A stretch of 64,000 bases of DNA, from assembly GCA_029891385.1 (NCBI GenBank), contig JAIWQS010000123.1:62001-126000 (forward strand). The letters are read 5' to 3'. Origin of the DNA: Erythroxylum novogranatense (taxonomy: Eukaryota > Streptophyta > Magnoliopsida > Malpighiales > Erythroxylaceae). The notes under the pieces were generated by a model. The model made no database searches and was not told the origin of the DNA. It was given only the letters and a program-made list of their open reading frames with translations. The translations under genes and the position numbers were made by a program. Of this stretch, positions 38,407 through 48,950 are shown piece by piece (position 1 is the first letter of the stretch; every line of letters starts with the position of its first letter).

Positions 38407-39006
38407 TCAGAACACAATGTAACACAAAAGTCCCAATTTATCTAATGCTTCATTCAACTTGTGATAAGGGGAAGGGCTAATGGGGTCTTTGGGTTTTAAT
38501 GCGAGGTGATTAATTGAAAAACAAGGATAAGGCTCAAAAGTGGTCAAAGTTTGCAGCATAATTTCCAAAGAAGACTTACCTTCGGCATTTGATATCATAT
38601 TCGGATTTTATCGAGGTACGTATGGTTGTCTAAACTGTTGGGATTGAAGAGTCCTCGTTTCCAAAATCATTATGATCTCCTCCAAAGACATATCATTAGC
38701 TTGTGGTGGTGATGGTGGAGGTGGAGGTGGAGGTTCAAAGTAGGACAGCTCTTCATAGTAACTCGGTGGAGAAGTGAATCCATACTTTGTATTCTGCAAA
38801 CAGGAATGCGTACAAGAAGAATAACCCAAAAATGAGCAAACTTCACATACCTTAGCTTGTTGGTCGTCTCTCGGTACTTGCGCAGCTATGGGTGTGAAAT
38901 CTGTCATTTGATGGCCAAATCTAGAAGTCATAATAGATGAAAACTTAGTATCATAATAAGGATAATATGAATAATCAGAATTAAAAGCATACTGATAGTG
39001 AGCCAT
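38407..39006 (-). pseudogene. Element D gag-like ORF, copy 1 (truncated)
   Basis: Begins at the ATG 39006-39004, about 130 bp after the primer site. It encodes a Tyr-rich N-terminus, a Cys/His cluster (VCEVCSFLGYSSCTHSC), a run of seven prolines and QSQQFRQPYVPR, then an in-frame stop at 38608 and continuation in the same frame to 38407. The tail beyond about 38535 is not homologous to copy 2 because of the 2.1 kb deletion. The organisation resembles the C-terminal half of Tat/Athila Gag. An upstream in-frame ATG at 39117 adds a hydrophobic stretch, probably leader translation rather than protein. Confidence 0.6.
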
Positions 39007-39130
39007 GCCGCTAAAAGATAGAAAAATCAAAAAAGGCATGAAGCTGAAACAAGCGAATACAAGGTAACCAAGAGCAGCGAAAATAAAACACAAACAAAAC
39101 AAAAACATCACTAACAAAAATAGTTAAGAA

Positions 39131-39154
39131 ATTTCCGGCAACGACGCCAAAATT
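39131..39154 (-). other. Element D primer-binding site (copy 1)
   Basis: Minus strand AATTTTGGCGTCGTTGCCGG directly after the LTR end. Resembles the TGGCGCCGTTGCCGGGGA primer site of Tat/Ogre-type elements with small changes. A second copy lies at about 44065-44086. Confidence 0.75.
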
Positions 39155-40504
39155 TGGTGATGTTGTGCTTTGCAACAAATATAAAAGAAATCACTTAGTT
39201 AAAACAAATTAATGTAGTAGCGGTAGCGGATATCGTTCATGAGGAGTTTCACGATTATGAAGATCACGAATTCAAACGGCACAAATAATAAAAAGGGGGT
39301 TTTGTTACTTACTGAAAGAAGAATGAAAATCAAAAAGGAAAAATTGCAAATTGAAGTAATAATCAAGTCTGAAAAGCCGATAGGAAAAATACCTTGGTTT
39401 CGGTTACCGATGTTACCATACTATTATGGATCCTTGACATAAAATTGTAAATGTTAATAAACATTCATTGGGGAAAACTTCTCTTAAGTGTATTGACTAG
39501 AAACATGTATCCTAGCAATCTTATTAAACAATAACCTAGATACGATCATAGGTAAATTGAATAATAGCATTAAGAACCAATGACAAGTGATAAACATGTA
39601 CGACATGAAATCAATCAAGTGGATATTTTCTTAGAATTTTCCAACTCTAACGTAGAGGGGTTAATCCTAATTGCTACTTATGGTTACCGAAATTGAACGT
39701 CAGATTTCGTTAACCTAGCGATTGAATCAATTAATCTCTAGTAGCGCTCCTAGAAACTAACAAATCCAATTAGAAATAATATATCTGAAAATATCCAATG
39801 TTCATTAACAACATAAAAAGTATCCAGAAAATCTCACCAAAATAACATGGAACATGGATCCCTCAACCAAGATAAGAAAATTAGTTAATCATAATTAAAT
39901 TGAAATCAGAAGAAATAATAAAAGAAATTGTCTCCATAACTGGTCTTTTGAAGAAAAGCTATGAAAATCCTATCTAAAAAGTGCAGAAAACATAAAACAA
40001 GAATGAAATAAAAGTGCAGCAGCTAAAAGACTTAACCTAAACCTAAACCTACGATGTATCTAACCTAATGCCCCCTCCTCTTTTACCCTAATAGATATAT
40101 ATACATGTGCGGCAACACCTCCAACTCCTATTTGATGTGAATCTCTCCATTATCTTGATTTGATTTTGTCCAGATTAGATAATCTTCTAATTTAGGTGGG
40201 AAACTTCTTGAAAAGGACTCCAGAAGATCTTGGGCGATTGTGTTCTAATTAGGTACAACTTCTGAAAAATCTGCAGAATTAGGATTGTGACCTTAGGTGT
40301 GCCCACGCCTAATCCTTGAATTTCGGCCAATCTGGAAATTTCGGATTTCTTGCCATCTTTTTTCTCTTTTTGATCCTTTTTCGTCTTTATGGTATTGAAG
40401 ACCATCTGTGAACATTTATAAAACAATTCCATCAACTTTTGAATACCAATTTCACAAATCAATCAAATTAAGTCCAAAACATATGCATTTAAAATGACTT
40501 ATCA
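39155..40504 (-). repeat. Element D LTR 2 (middle)
   Basis: 1350 bp, full-length form, shared by both tandem units. Confidence 0.88.
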
Positions 40505-43500
40505 AATTCTCCCACACCGAACCTTTGCTCGCCCTCGAGCAACATATCAAACCATTAACTCAATCAATTCATCCTTCAGAAATCAAGTGCACACAATCCA
40601 CCAACTTAGGCTAGTAAGATTCAATTTGCAACACACCTCATAATTGCTTTTCACCAATGCAAATAAACAAAGTCAAAATAATGCATCTTTGTTCAAAAGC
40701 AAACATGATATTATGTGAATTCTTCTCACGGATTTCGCTCTTACACTCAAGTGTTTGTGAGTAATGTGTTTCGCTCAAATCTCACTCTATCATGTTGAAC
40801 TACCATAGGCTTGCAGTTTCACCAATTCTCATTCATTCAGATCACATGGGCTCATAGATCATAAGGGCTTTATCAAGGGTTGTAATGGGGCTAGGTTCAC
40901 AGGTGAGGTAAAAAGATGACAAAGGTTTCGTCACAAGCTTTCACAAAGCATCAAGTAAAAGGGACACATAATTTCATATTCTGAGCTAAACATATGACAA
41001 AAGACAACTCATACTCTTTTTCTTCCTCTGAATTTTTTTTTCTTTCTTTCTTTTTTTTCTTTCGATTTTTTTTCTTTTTTATTTTTTTCTTTTTTTTCTT
41101 TTCTTTCCATTTTTCCTTTTCTTCTTTTTTTTGAATAACGCTAAAAACAAGGGAAACAATAAACACATGAGTAGAAGCACCTATAAAAGTATCTCAGAAC
41201 ACAATGTAACACAAAAGTCCCAATTTATCTAATGCTTCATTCAACTTGTGATAAGGGGAAGGGCTAATGGGGTCTTTGGGTTTTAATGCGAGGTGATTAA
41301 TTGAAAAACAAGGATAAGGCTCAAAAGTGTTTACAAAGGGCAATTAAATAGGTAGGTCAATTTTTAGGCTAATGGTGTAAATCAAAGAAGGCCTTAATCA
41401 CTTCTATAGCCCATGTGATCAAACAAATTCAAACCGGTTCCATGCAAGTTCTGAAGGCAACATGAATAGAGGAGCATCGCACAATTCAAACAAATAATAT
41501 GACATAAAGATAATGTCATTTAGGCTCAAGTTCGCTCACAAGTTGATGTTAAGAATTCACCTTAATTCCACACTTTATTTCCTCACTCACTTGTCAAAAT
41601 TTTGACCAAGCCTATAGGATTAGCTATTGCAATTAATCAACATGTTCCATCTTAAAACTTACTTAGACCAAATTAATTTCATGTATGTACCCAATCTCAT
41701 CCAAACTAATATGACCAAGTGTCATGGGTCAACATGCTACTCCATTCACAAAAATCAATCAAAGACAGCCGTAATATTCAACAGTATTCACCAAAAATCG
41801 AAAAATTTTCCAAATCAAAATTCTCAATTTCTCCCCCACACCTAAACCAACATTGTCCTCAATGTTAAAGAAGCATAAAAATGAAAGTAAAAGAGTTAAG
41901 GAAAGCTTCTCTGTTAGGAAGTGTTGAAATCAAGGTGTCGGCGGTTGTGGAATGTCAATGTCATCAACCTTTCTTGCTTGGCTTGTGGTCTTTAGCATTG
42001 TCTCAATCTGTAAAGAATGATCTGCAAAAAAATAATAAATAAAATAAATAACATAACATAACATAACCCAAAACGAACCGAAGGGGGTAGGTGGTCGACG
42101 TTGGAGGAGAATGGGAGAGGGCAGTTGCGTAAAAGTGGAAGAACAGGCTGGAAGTTGTGGACTGAGGGAGAATGAGGTGGAGTATCGTCAAATGTTTTAA
42201 TTAACGCATTAAGGAGGTGACGCAAATCAGAAGCTTGAGGCATTTAATGGGGAAGTCATCGTACGGACAAGAGAGAATAAAATCATAAGAGAGCAACGTG
42301 GCGTCAATGACTTGAATTATCAACAAGCTTACAGAAGACCCGCACAATTAAATGAGCAGATTAAATCAAAAGAGCTCTCTAGGTGCCATCGTATGCGCAA
42401 GCCAGGAACCATGATATATCAACACGCAAATAAGAGAGGAGCACAATGAATTAGCTAATTAAATCAAATGAAGAGCTAGAGGGCGACGGGGGGTCGTTAA
42501 ATTGCAGTTCACGCATAGCCAAGGAGCTAGATAAATAAATCAAGAGGCGGCGCACTGGACAAGAAATAGAGACTCTAGGGGAGACAGCTGGGCGTGCGTG
42601 AGACAAGAATAAAAGCATAGTGGCAGGCGCTAGAGGGCTGACGGCAAAAGATTAAAATTAAAATTGCAGAATATAAAATATTAAATTAAATTCCTAATTA
42701 AACTGAAATAAAAATGAAAGAAAATTGCTAACAAAACACATAAAAGAAAAGGATACGAATGGGGTGCCTCCCATTAAGCGCTTATCGAAGGTCATAAGTT
42801 GGACCCTTGGCATCTGTACATCATCCATTATCGAATGGATGCTTGAGTCCAATATGAAACATGTTCAAACTCTGTAAGAGGCCTGGAACAACTTCCTTTG
42901 AATGCGGCTCCTTTTCAGCACGATGCTCCATGACTTCTGATGAGTGGAACGTCATCGCTTCACCATTATATTCTAATGTCTAGTCGTCTTTTCGGGCATC
43001 GCCCTTCTCACACCAAGATGGTCTCTGTAAAAGTAACGCCAATGGTTGCGGAGACTCAACATCCTGCTGGCCACCTTCAGTCTTCAGTTCGCTCACCCAC
43101 GGCTCTCCTAAAAATTGCACTTCTTGCGGCTCTTCTTGTTCTTCTTCTTCTTGTACCTGTAAATAACTAGGAAAAGGAAACGAAATTTGGTTAACGATAA
43201 CATGAATTGTGTCGCTTACCTTAGGAGGTTGCACTTCCTCCATCTTTTCTCGAACTGTAATCTCTTCCTCTTCTAACTCGACTTGTTCTTCCATCTTTGC
43301 CTTGAAAAATCGAATTTCCGGTTGTGTTGGAAAATTTTCAAAACTTTGTGCCTCCATTCGATTAACGGCAACTGCAATTTGACTTAGCTGGTTTTCCAAA
43401 TTCTTTTGTTGATTTTCCAAATTTTGGATACTTACTTCATTATTTCGCTGGAACATCAAAGTGTTAGCGGTCAAAGTTTGCAGCATAATTTCCAAAGAAG

Positions 43501-44086
43501 ACTTACCTTCGGCATTTGATATCATATTCGGATTTTATCGAGGTACGTATGGTTGTCTAAACTGCTGGGATTGAAGATTCCTCGTTTCCAAAATCATTAT
43601 GATCTCCTCCAAAGACATATCATTAGCTTGTGGTGGTGATGGTGGAGGTGGAGGTGGAGGTTCAAAGTAGGACAGCTCTTCATAGTAACTCGGTGGAGAA
43701 GTGAATCCATACTTTGTATTCTGCAAACAGGAATGCGTACAAGAAGAATAACCCAAAAATGAGCAAACTTCACATACCTTAGCTTGTTGGTCGTCTCTCG
43801 GTACTTGCGCAGCTATGGGTGTGAAATCTGTCATTTGATGGCCAAATCTAGAAGTCATAATAGATGAAAACTTAGTATCATAATAAGGATAATATGAATA
43901 ATCAGAATTAAAAGCATACTGATAGTGAGCCATGCCGCTAAAAGATAGAAAAATCAAAAAGAGCTGTGAAACTGAAACAAACAGAATACAAGGTAACCAA
44001 GAGCAACGAAAATAAAAACACAAACAAAAACAAAAACATCACTAACAAAAATAGTTAAGAAATTTCCTGGCAACGACGCCAAAATT
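40505..44086 (-). other. Element D interior 2
   Basis: 3582 bp. From the 5' side (44086 downward): primer site, gag-like ORF (42980-43933), a TAAGCGCTTAATGGGAGGCA-like block near 42765-42785 that resembles a motif often seen after coding regions in Tat/Athila elements, a 42000-42660 stretch with no clear function, T-rich tract (41025-41130), and polypurine tract at 40505-40520. No protease, RT or integrase is seen, so pol was lost before duplication. Confidence 0.8.
42980..43933 (-). pseudogene. Element D gag-like ORF, copy 2
   Basis: One frame of 318 codons from the ATG 43933-43931 to 42980, broken by a single TAA at 43535-43537. Order: Tyr-rich N-terminus; Cys/His cluster VCEVCSFLGYSSCTHSC near residues 52-68; polyproline; MISNAEGKSSLEIMLQTLT; a heptad-like helix with SIQNLENQQKNLENQLSQIA; Glu-rich C-terminus. 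The helix is typical of the region after the zinc finger in Tat/Athila Gag. The same stop is present in copy 1, so the break predates tandem duplication. The product would be structural at most, and no protease or pol follows it. Confidence 0.65.
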
Positions 44087-45438
44087 TGGTGATGTTGTCG
44101 CCTGCAACCAAATATAAAAGAAATCACTTCCGTTAAAACAAATTAATGTAGTAGCGGTAAGCGGATATCGTTCCCACGAGGAGTTTCACGATTATGAAGA
44201 TCACGAATTCAAACGGCACAAATAATAAAAAGGGGGTTTTGTTACTTACTGAAAGAAGAATGAAAATCAAAAAGGAAAAATTGCAAATTGAAGTAATAAT
44301 CAAGTCTGAAAAGCCGATAGGAAAAATACCTTGGTTTCGGTTACCGATGTTACCATACTATTATGGATCCTTGACATAAAATTGTAAATGTTAATAAACA
44401 TTCATTGGGGAAAACTTCTCTTAAGTGTATTGACTAGAAACATGTATCCTAGCAATCTTATTAAACAATAACCTAGATACGATCATAGGTAAATTGAATA
44501 ATAGCATTAAGAACCAATGACAAGTGATAAACATGTACGACATGAAATCAATCAAGTGGATATTTTCTTAGAATTTTCCAACTCTAACGTAGAGGGGTTA
44601 ATCCTAATTGCTACTTATGGTTACCAAATTGAGCGTCGATTTAGTTAACCTAGCGATTGAATCAATTAATCTCTAGTAGCGCTCTAGAAACTAACAAATC
44701 CAATTAGAAATAATATATACGAAAATATCCAATGTTCATTAACAACATAAAAAGTATCCAGAAAATCTCACCAAAATAACATGGAACATGGATCCCTCAA
44801 CCAAGATAAGAAAATTAGTTAATCATAATTAAATTGAAATCAGAAGAAATAATAAAAGAAATTGTCTCCATAACTGGTCTTTTGAAGAAAAGCTATGAAA
44901 ATCCTATCTAAAAAGTGCATAAAACATAAAACAAGAATGAAATAAAAGTGCAGCAGCTAAAAGACTTAACCTAAACCTAAACCTACGATGTATCTAACCT
45001 AATGCCCCCTCCTCTTTTACCCTAATAGATATATATACATGTGCGGCAACACCTCCAACTCCTATTTGATGTGAATCTCTCCATTATCTTGATTTGATTT
45101 TGTCCATATTAGATAATCTTCTAATTTAGGTGGGAAACTTCTTGAAAAGGACTCTAGAAGATCTTGGGCGATTGTGTTCTAATTAGGTACAACTTCTGAA
45201 AAATCTGTAGAATTAGGATTGTGACCTTAGGTGTGCCCACGCCTAATCCTTGAATTTCGGCCAATCTGGAAATTTCGGATTTCTTGCCATCTTTTTTCTC
45301 TTTTTGATCCTTTTTCGTCTTTATGGTATTGAAGACCATCTGTGAACATTTATAAAACAATTCCATCAACTTTTAGATACCAATTTCACAAATCAATCAA
45401 ATTAAGTCCAAAACATATGCATTTAAAATGATTTATCA
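44087..45438 (-). repeat. Element D LTR 3
   Basis: 1352 bp; in the minus orientation this is the outer 5' LTR. It starts TGATAAATC where the others have TGATAAGTC, and abuts the GGATA flank. Confidence 0.88.
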
Positions 45439-46247
45439 GGATACCATGAACATGCATCGTACATCTTTTACTTGCGACATGTGCATTACTGAATCCTTCT
45501 GTTTGTGCATTTAATAATGGGTGATCATTTGACTGTTATACAGGTACCGTTGGAACGATATTCTACGGATATTGCTGGGACTTCCAGGCGTTAGCGCGGA
45601 AGCCAGGTGAGTGACCTAGACGGTTCTCAAAGTATTAAATGTTATAATTCAGCGATTTAAATTCTCTGAAGTAAAATGATGAGATAATATTGAATGTGAA
45701 CTCCAGATAGAAGGTCCGGAGTATTGAAGTGATAGTATACAGAAATGTTATGAGAATGTGAAAGTGTAATTGTGTTTATGATGTGAAAAATCTGGAATAG
45801 TCTAGAAATGACTGTGATATACTGATCAGAGCTACAAGCTCGACTACTGAAAAAGAGCCTCGAGCTCGAAAGGGAATAGTGCATACCTAGAGGGCTCTCC
45901 TATCCCTAATACGCATGGGAAGTACTGCATATCCAGAGGGCTCTCCAACCCCTAAGATGCGTTCAATGATTAATGAGCCCTTGACGGGACAGTTTCAGAG
46001 TGAAAAGCTCAACGATTGATGAGTTAGTGCATACTCAGAGGGCTCTCCTACCTTTAAGATGTGTGGGAAGTAGTGCATACCCAGAGGGCTCTCCTACCCC
46101 TAAGACGCGCTCAACGATTAATGTGCCCTTATAGGGACAGTATAGATGCTTGGTCACAAAACTAATATGAATTGATAATAGGTGACAGACTGCATTTATT
46201 ATGTTATGTTTGATTAAATGATAGGCGAAATGCCCTACACGGGTCAG
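45439..46247 (+). repeat. LARD-C LTR copy 1, 3' part
   Basis: Continues 34951-36478 after element D. Contains the predicted mini-exon (45544-45606) and several copies of a GCATACCCAGAGGGCTCTCC block at 45870-46110. It ends near 46247, where it runs directly into the sequence that precedes the next LTR, without a visible CA-plus-primer-site boundary. Confidence 0.8.
45544..45606 (+). other. Predicted mini-exon in LARD-C LTR 1
   Basis: 63 nt between TGTTATACAG (good acceptor) and GCCAG|GTGAGTGACC (strong donor). Same position and size as the LARD-B and E mini-exons, although the surrounding sequence is different. Confidence 0.5.
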
Positions 46248-46607
46248 TGTTATGTTTATGTGTGTGGGCACTCAATCACAACGATAAGAACACACGTGAG
46301 TCTTATACCAATGGCTTTATAAGTAAATTTGTAGCTAGAAATGTTTCAATCAGATAGTTGTTGGAGTTGTAATTGGGAGTAATGGGTTAAATTTTCTGAA
46401 AACTCATCAAAGACATATGCAAAAAGTATGATCTCTAAATAATGAATGGAAGGACCATTTGGACGACATTAATGATGAGGCAATAATGGAACCATCGAAT
46501 AAGCTTGATGATGTAATAAATGGATGAATATATGAGAAACAATACCCCTATTATATTCAGTGTCAAAATAAATTTCGAGGACAAAATTTTTTTTAGAAGG
46601 GTAGAAT
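46248..46607 (+). other. LARD-C interior 3' end, second copy
   Basis: Repeat of 34591-34950, ending in ATTTCGAGGACAAAATT and a degraded polypurine tract (AGAAGGGTAGAAT) just before the LTR at 46608. Confidence 0.8.
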
Positions 46608-48257
46608 TGTAACATCCCATCACCGATGGGAAGGATAAATTGGTAAATTGAGACAAATTAGGAGTTGATTCATATTTTTGATGTGTTCATTGATTTGGCC
46701 TCTCGATATAGAGAGGAATGATACATTTTGCACATGCACATATAGGTACATGCATTCATGAAATTTTCCGACATTTATGTTTTAATTGATTTGTTTTGTG
46801 AATTATGAGATAATTGTGTTTGAAAATCTGAATTGGAAATGCTTTATGAGAGTTTCTCAGTTGTTAGTGACCCTTAGAAATTTTCTGGAAATTTTTGGGA
46901 GAAAAAGTCCGAACCGGAGAATTTTACAAGTGACGGACTGATTGACTTAATAGTACTGAATAATTGTTCAATGGCGATGGAAAATTTAGACACATGCTTT
47001 TAGGAATTTTAATATGTCGAGCCATTGAAATGTGAAGACGAATTTGACTAGAAATGATTTTCAAAAGAGAAAGAGATTTAAAAGAATTTGAGGAAAAGAA
47101 GAATAGTATGCCTTGAGCCCTAGAATCATTGTTAAGAGAGCAACCTTTTAAATGCCTTAGGTTTTAAATATCCCCTTTTGAAAGTTGCGAAAATCTCTTT
47201 GGCTGTAAACTTGTTTTCTCCACCTAGGGCATGTTTCTTCTCCCTTCGATCGATTCTCCTTTCTTCCTCCTTATGTAATCTTTTGTTGTCCAATTATTGC
47301 TTGCTTTTCCTTGTGCAAAGCCAAGCTTAAAGCCTAAAGATGATGAAGTTTGGTGTGGTTTTGGGAGAGAGCCGTAGGTGTTAACTGCTTAGAGAGTTTT
47401 CGGGTGTTTGAAGAGAGGAAGCTTGATTTGGTAAGTAAATGGCTTGTATGTTGTTTATTGTTAGTTGAAATGCATTTACGATGTTTAATGAGTAAGATTG
47501 GGGGTAGTTGTGTTGAGTTATGATTGATTTTAGAGAGAAAAATGTAAAAAGATGGTCGGAGAAGACGAACTGGAACCCGCACGTCGAGACGTGTGTGAGG
47601 GCCTCGTTGCGACGAGCGTGTTTGGACGTCGCGACGAGCGGTTATTTACTCGTCGCGGCGAGCATGTTTAGACGTCGTGGCGAGCGACCTCGTATCGCCG
47701 CGGCGTGCATCCTTTGGCCGCGGCGACACTGGTTTTTCTGAACTGATTTATTTTAGTTTTTGGGTCATAACTAATGATGTAGACCTCCAATTGAAGTGAT
47801 TTTTGATTTGTTATAAACTAGAGAAAGAGGTCTACAATTGAGGTGAAGAAAGAAAGTTTGAATTCAATTTTGTAAGATCTCAAATATTGAATGAAAGTTG
47901 AGGATAGGTTTCTATTTCAACCTAAGGGTTGTTTCATGATAATTGGAGGAAAATTATGAGACTTCTGACATACATTCAATGCTTTTGGGAGTTTTAGAAA
48001 CTTAGCACAATGGGTGTTTTTGACCTAATGAACAGTAATACTGGCTGTGAGGTCTTTCTCGAGAACTATAGGGTATTGTCTGAACGTTGTAGAGTATACA
48101 TATGAAAAGTGGGTTTTGAGACAAAAGAAAGTAAAATTGGGAATTAGCGTCGGGATGTCATGAACATGCATCGTACATCTTTTACTTGCGACATGTGCAT
48201 TTTTGAATCCTTCTGTTTGTGCATTTAATAATGGGTGATCATTTGACTGTTATAAAG

Positions 48258-48317
48258 GCACCGTTGGAACGACATTCCACGGATATTCTTTGGGACTTCC
48301 AGCGTTAAGCTGAAGCG
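48258..48317 (+). other. Predicted mini-exon in LARD-C LTR 2
   Basis: 60 nt between TTATAAAG and GCG|GTGAGTGACC. Several bases differ from copy 1 and both splice sites are weaker. Confidence 0.35.
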
Positions 48318-48589
48318 GTGAGTGACCTAGACGGTTCTCAAAGTATTAAATGTTATAATTCAGTGATTTAAATTCTCTGAAGTAAAATGATGAGATAATA
48401 TTGAATGTGAACTCTGGATAGAAGGTCCGGAGTATTGAAGTGATAGTATACAGAAATGTTATGAGAATGTGAAAGTGTAATTGTGTTTGTGATGTGAAAA
48501 ATCTGGAATAGTCTAGAAATGACTGTGATATACTGATCAGAGCTACAAGCTCGACTACTGAAAAAGAGCCTCGAGCTCGAAAGGGAATA

Positions 48590-48825
48590 GTGCATACCCA
48601 GAGGGCTCTCCTATCCCTAATACGCGTGGAAAGTACTGCATACCCAGAGGGCTCTCCTACCCCTAAGACGCGTTCAATGAGTAATGAGCCCTTGACGGGA
48701 CAGTTTCAGAGCGAAAAGCTCAACGATTGATGAGTTAGTGCATACTCAGAGGGCTCTCCTACCTCTAAGACGCGTGGGAAGTAGTGCATACCCAGAGGGC
48801 TCTCCTACCCCTAAGACGCGCTCAA
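48590..48825. repeat. GTGCATACCCAGAGGGCTCTCC tandem blocks
   Basis: Four blocks containing GCATACCCAGAGGGCTCTCC followed by TACCCCTAAGACGCG, spaced 50-150 bp apart. An inverted copy at about 48955-48995 forms the hinge with the inverted LTR. Also present in LTR-C copy 1 at 45870-46110. Confidence 0.85.
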
Positions 48826-48950
48826 CGATTAATGTGCCCTTATAGGGACAGTATAGATGCTTGGTCACAAAACTAATATGAATTGATAATAGGTGACAGA
48901 CTGCATTTATTCTGTTATGTTTGATTGAATGATAGGCGAAATGCCCTACA

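Larger units (their letters stand above)
37720..39154 (-). other. Element D interior 1 (deleted form)
   Basis: 1435 bp version of the interior at 40505-44086. About 2.1 kb (the counterpart of 41326-43467) is missing, joining the T-rich low-complexity zone side directly to the gag-like ORF. It contains a T-rich stretch at about 38235-38345. Confidence 0.85.
36479..45438 (-). mobile_element. Element D: three-LTR gag-only retrotransposon nested in LARD-C
   Basis: In plus coordinates: LTR 36479-37719, interior 37720-39154, LTR 39155-40504, interior 40505-44086, LTR 44087-45438. Minus-strand orientation is fixed by the polypurine-like GTGTGGGAGAATT beside each TGATAAGTC LTR start and by a primer site (TTTTGGCGTCGTTGCC-like) beside the LTR ends. 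TGATAA LTR starts and this primer site are typical of Tat/Ogre or Athila-type Ty3 elements. Flanking pentamers GGATG (36474-36478) and GGATA (45439-45443) fit a 5 bp duplication with one change. No pol gene is present. Confidence 0.88.
46608..48950 (+). repeat. LARD-C LTR copy 2
   Basis: Starts TGTAACATCCCATCACCGATGG and is not interrupted by element D. It has a TTG|GTAAGT site at 47431, a GC-rich palindrome cluster at 47577-47730 and a predicted mini-exon at 48258-48317 with a weaker acceptor (TATAAAG). At 48950 it is joined tail-to-tail to an inverted LTR copy. Confidence 0.88.

Noticed and set aside
47520..47741. Arg-rich ORF over the GC-rich cluster (and 50101-50404)
   Set aside because: Produced by the repeated CGTCGCGACG palindromes; reading frame not kept between copies.
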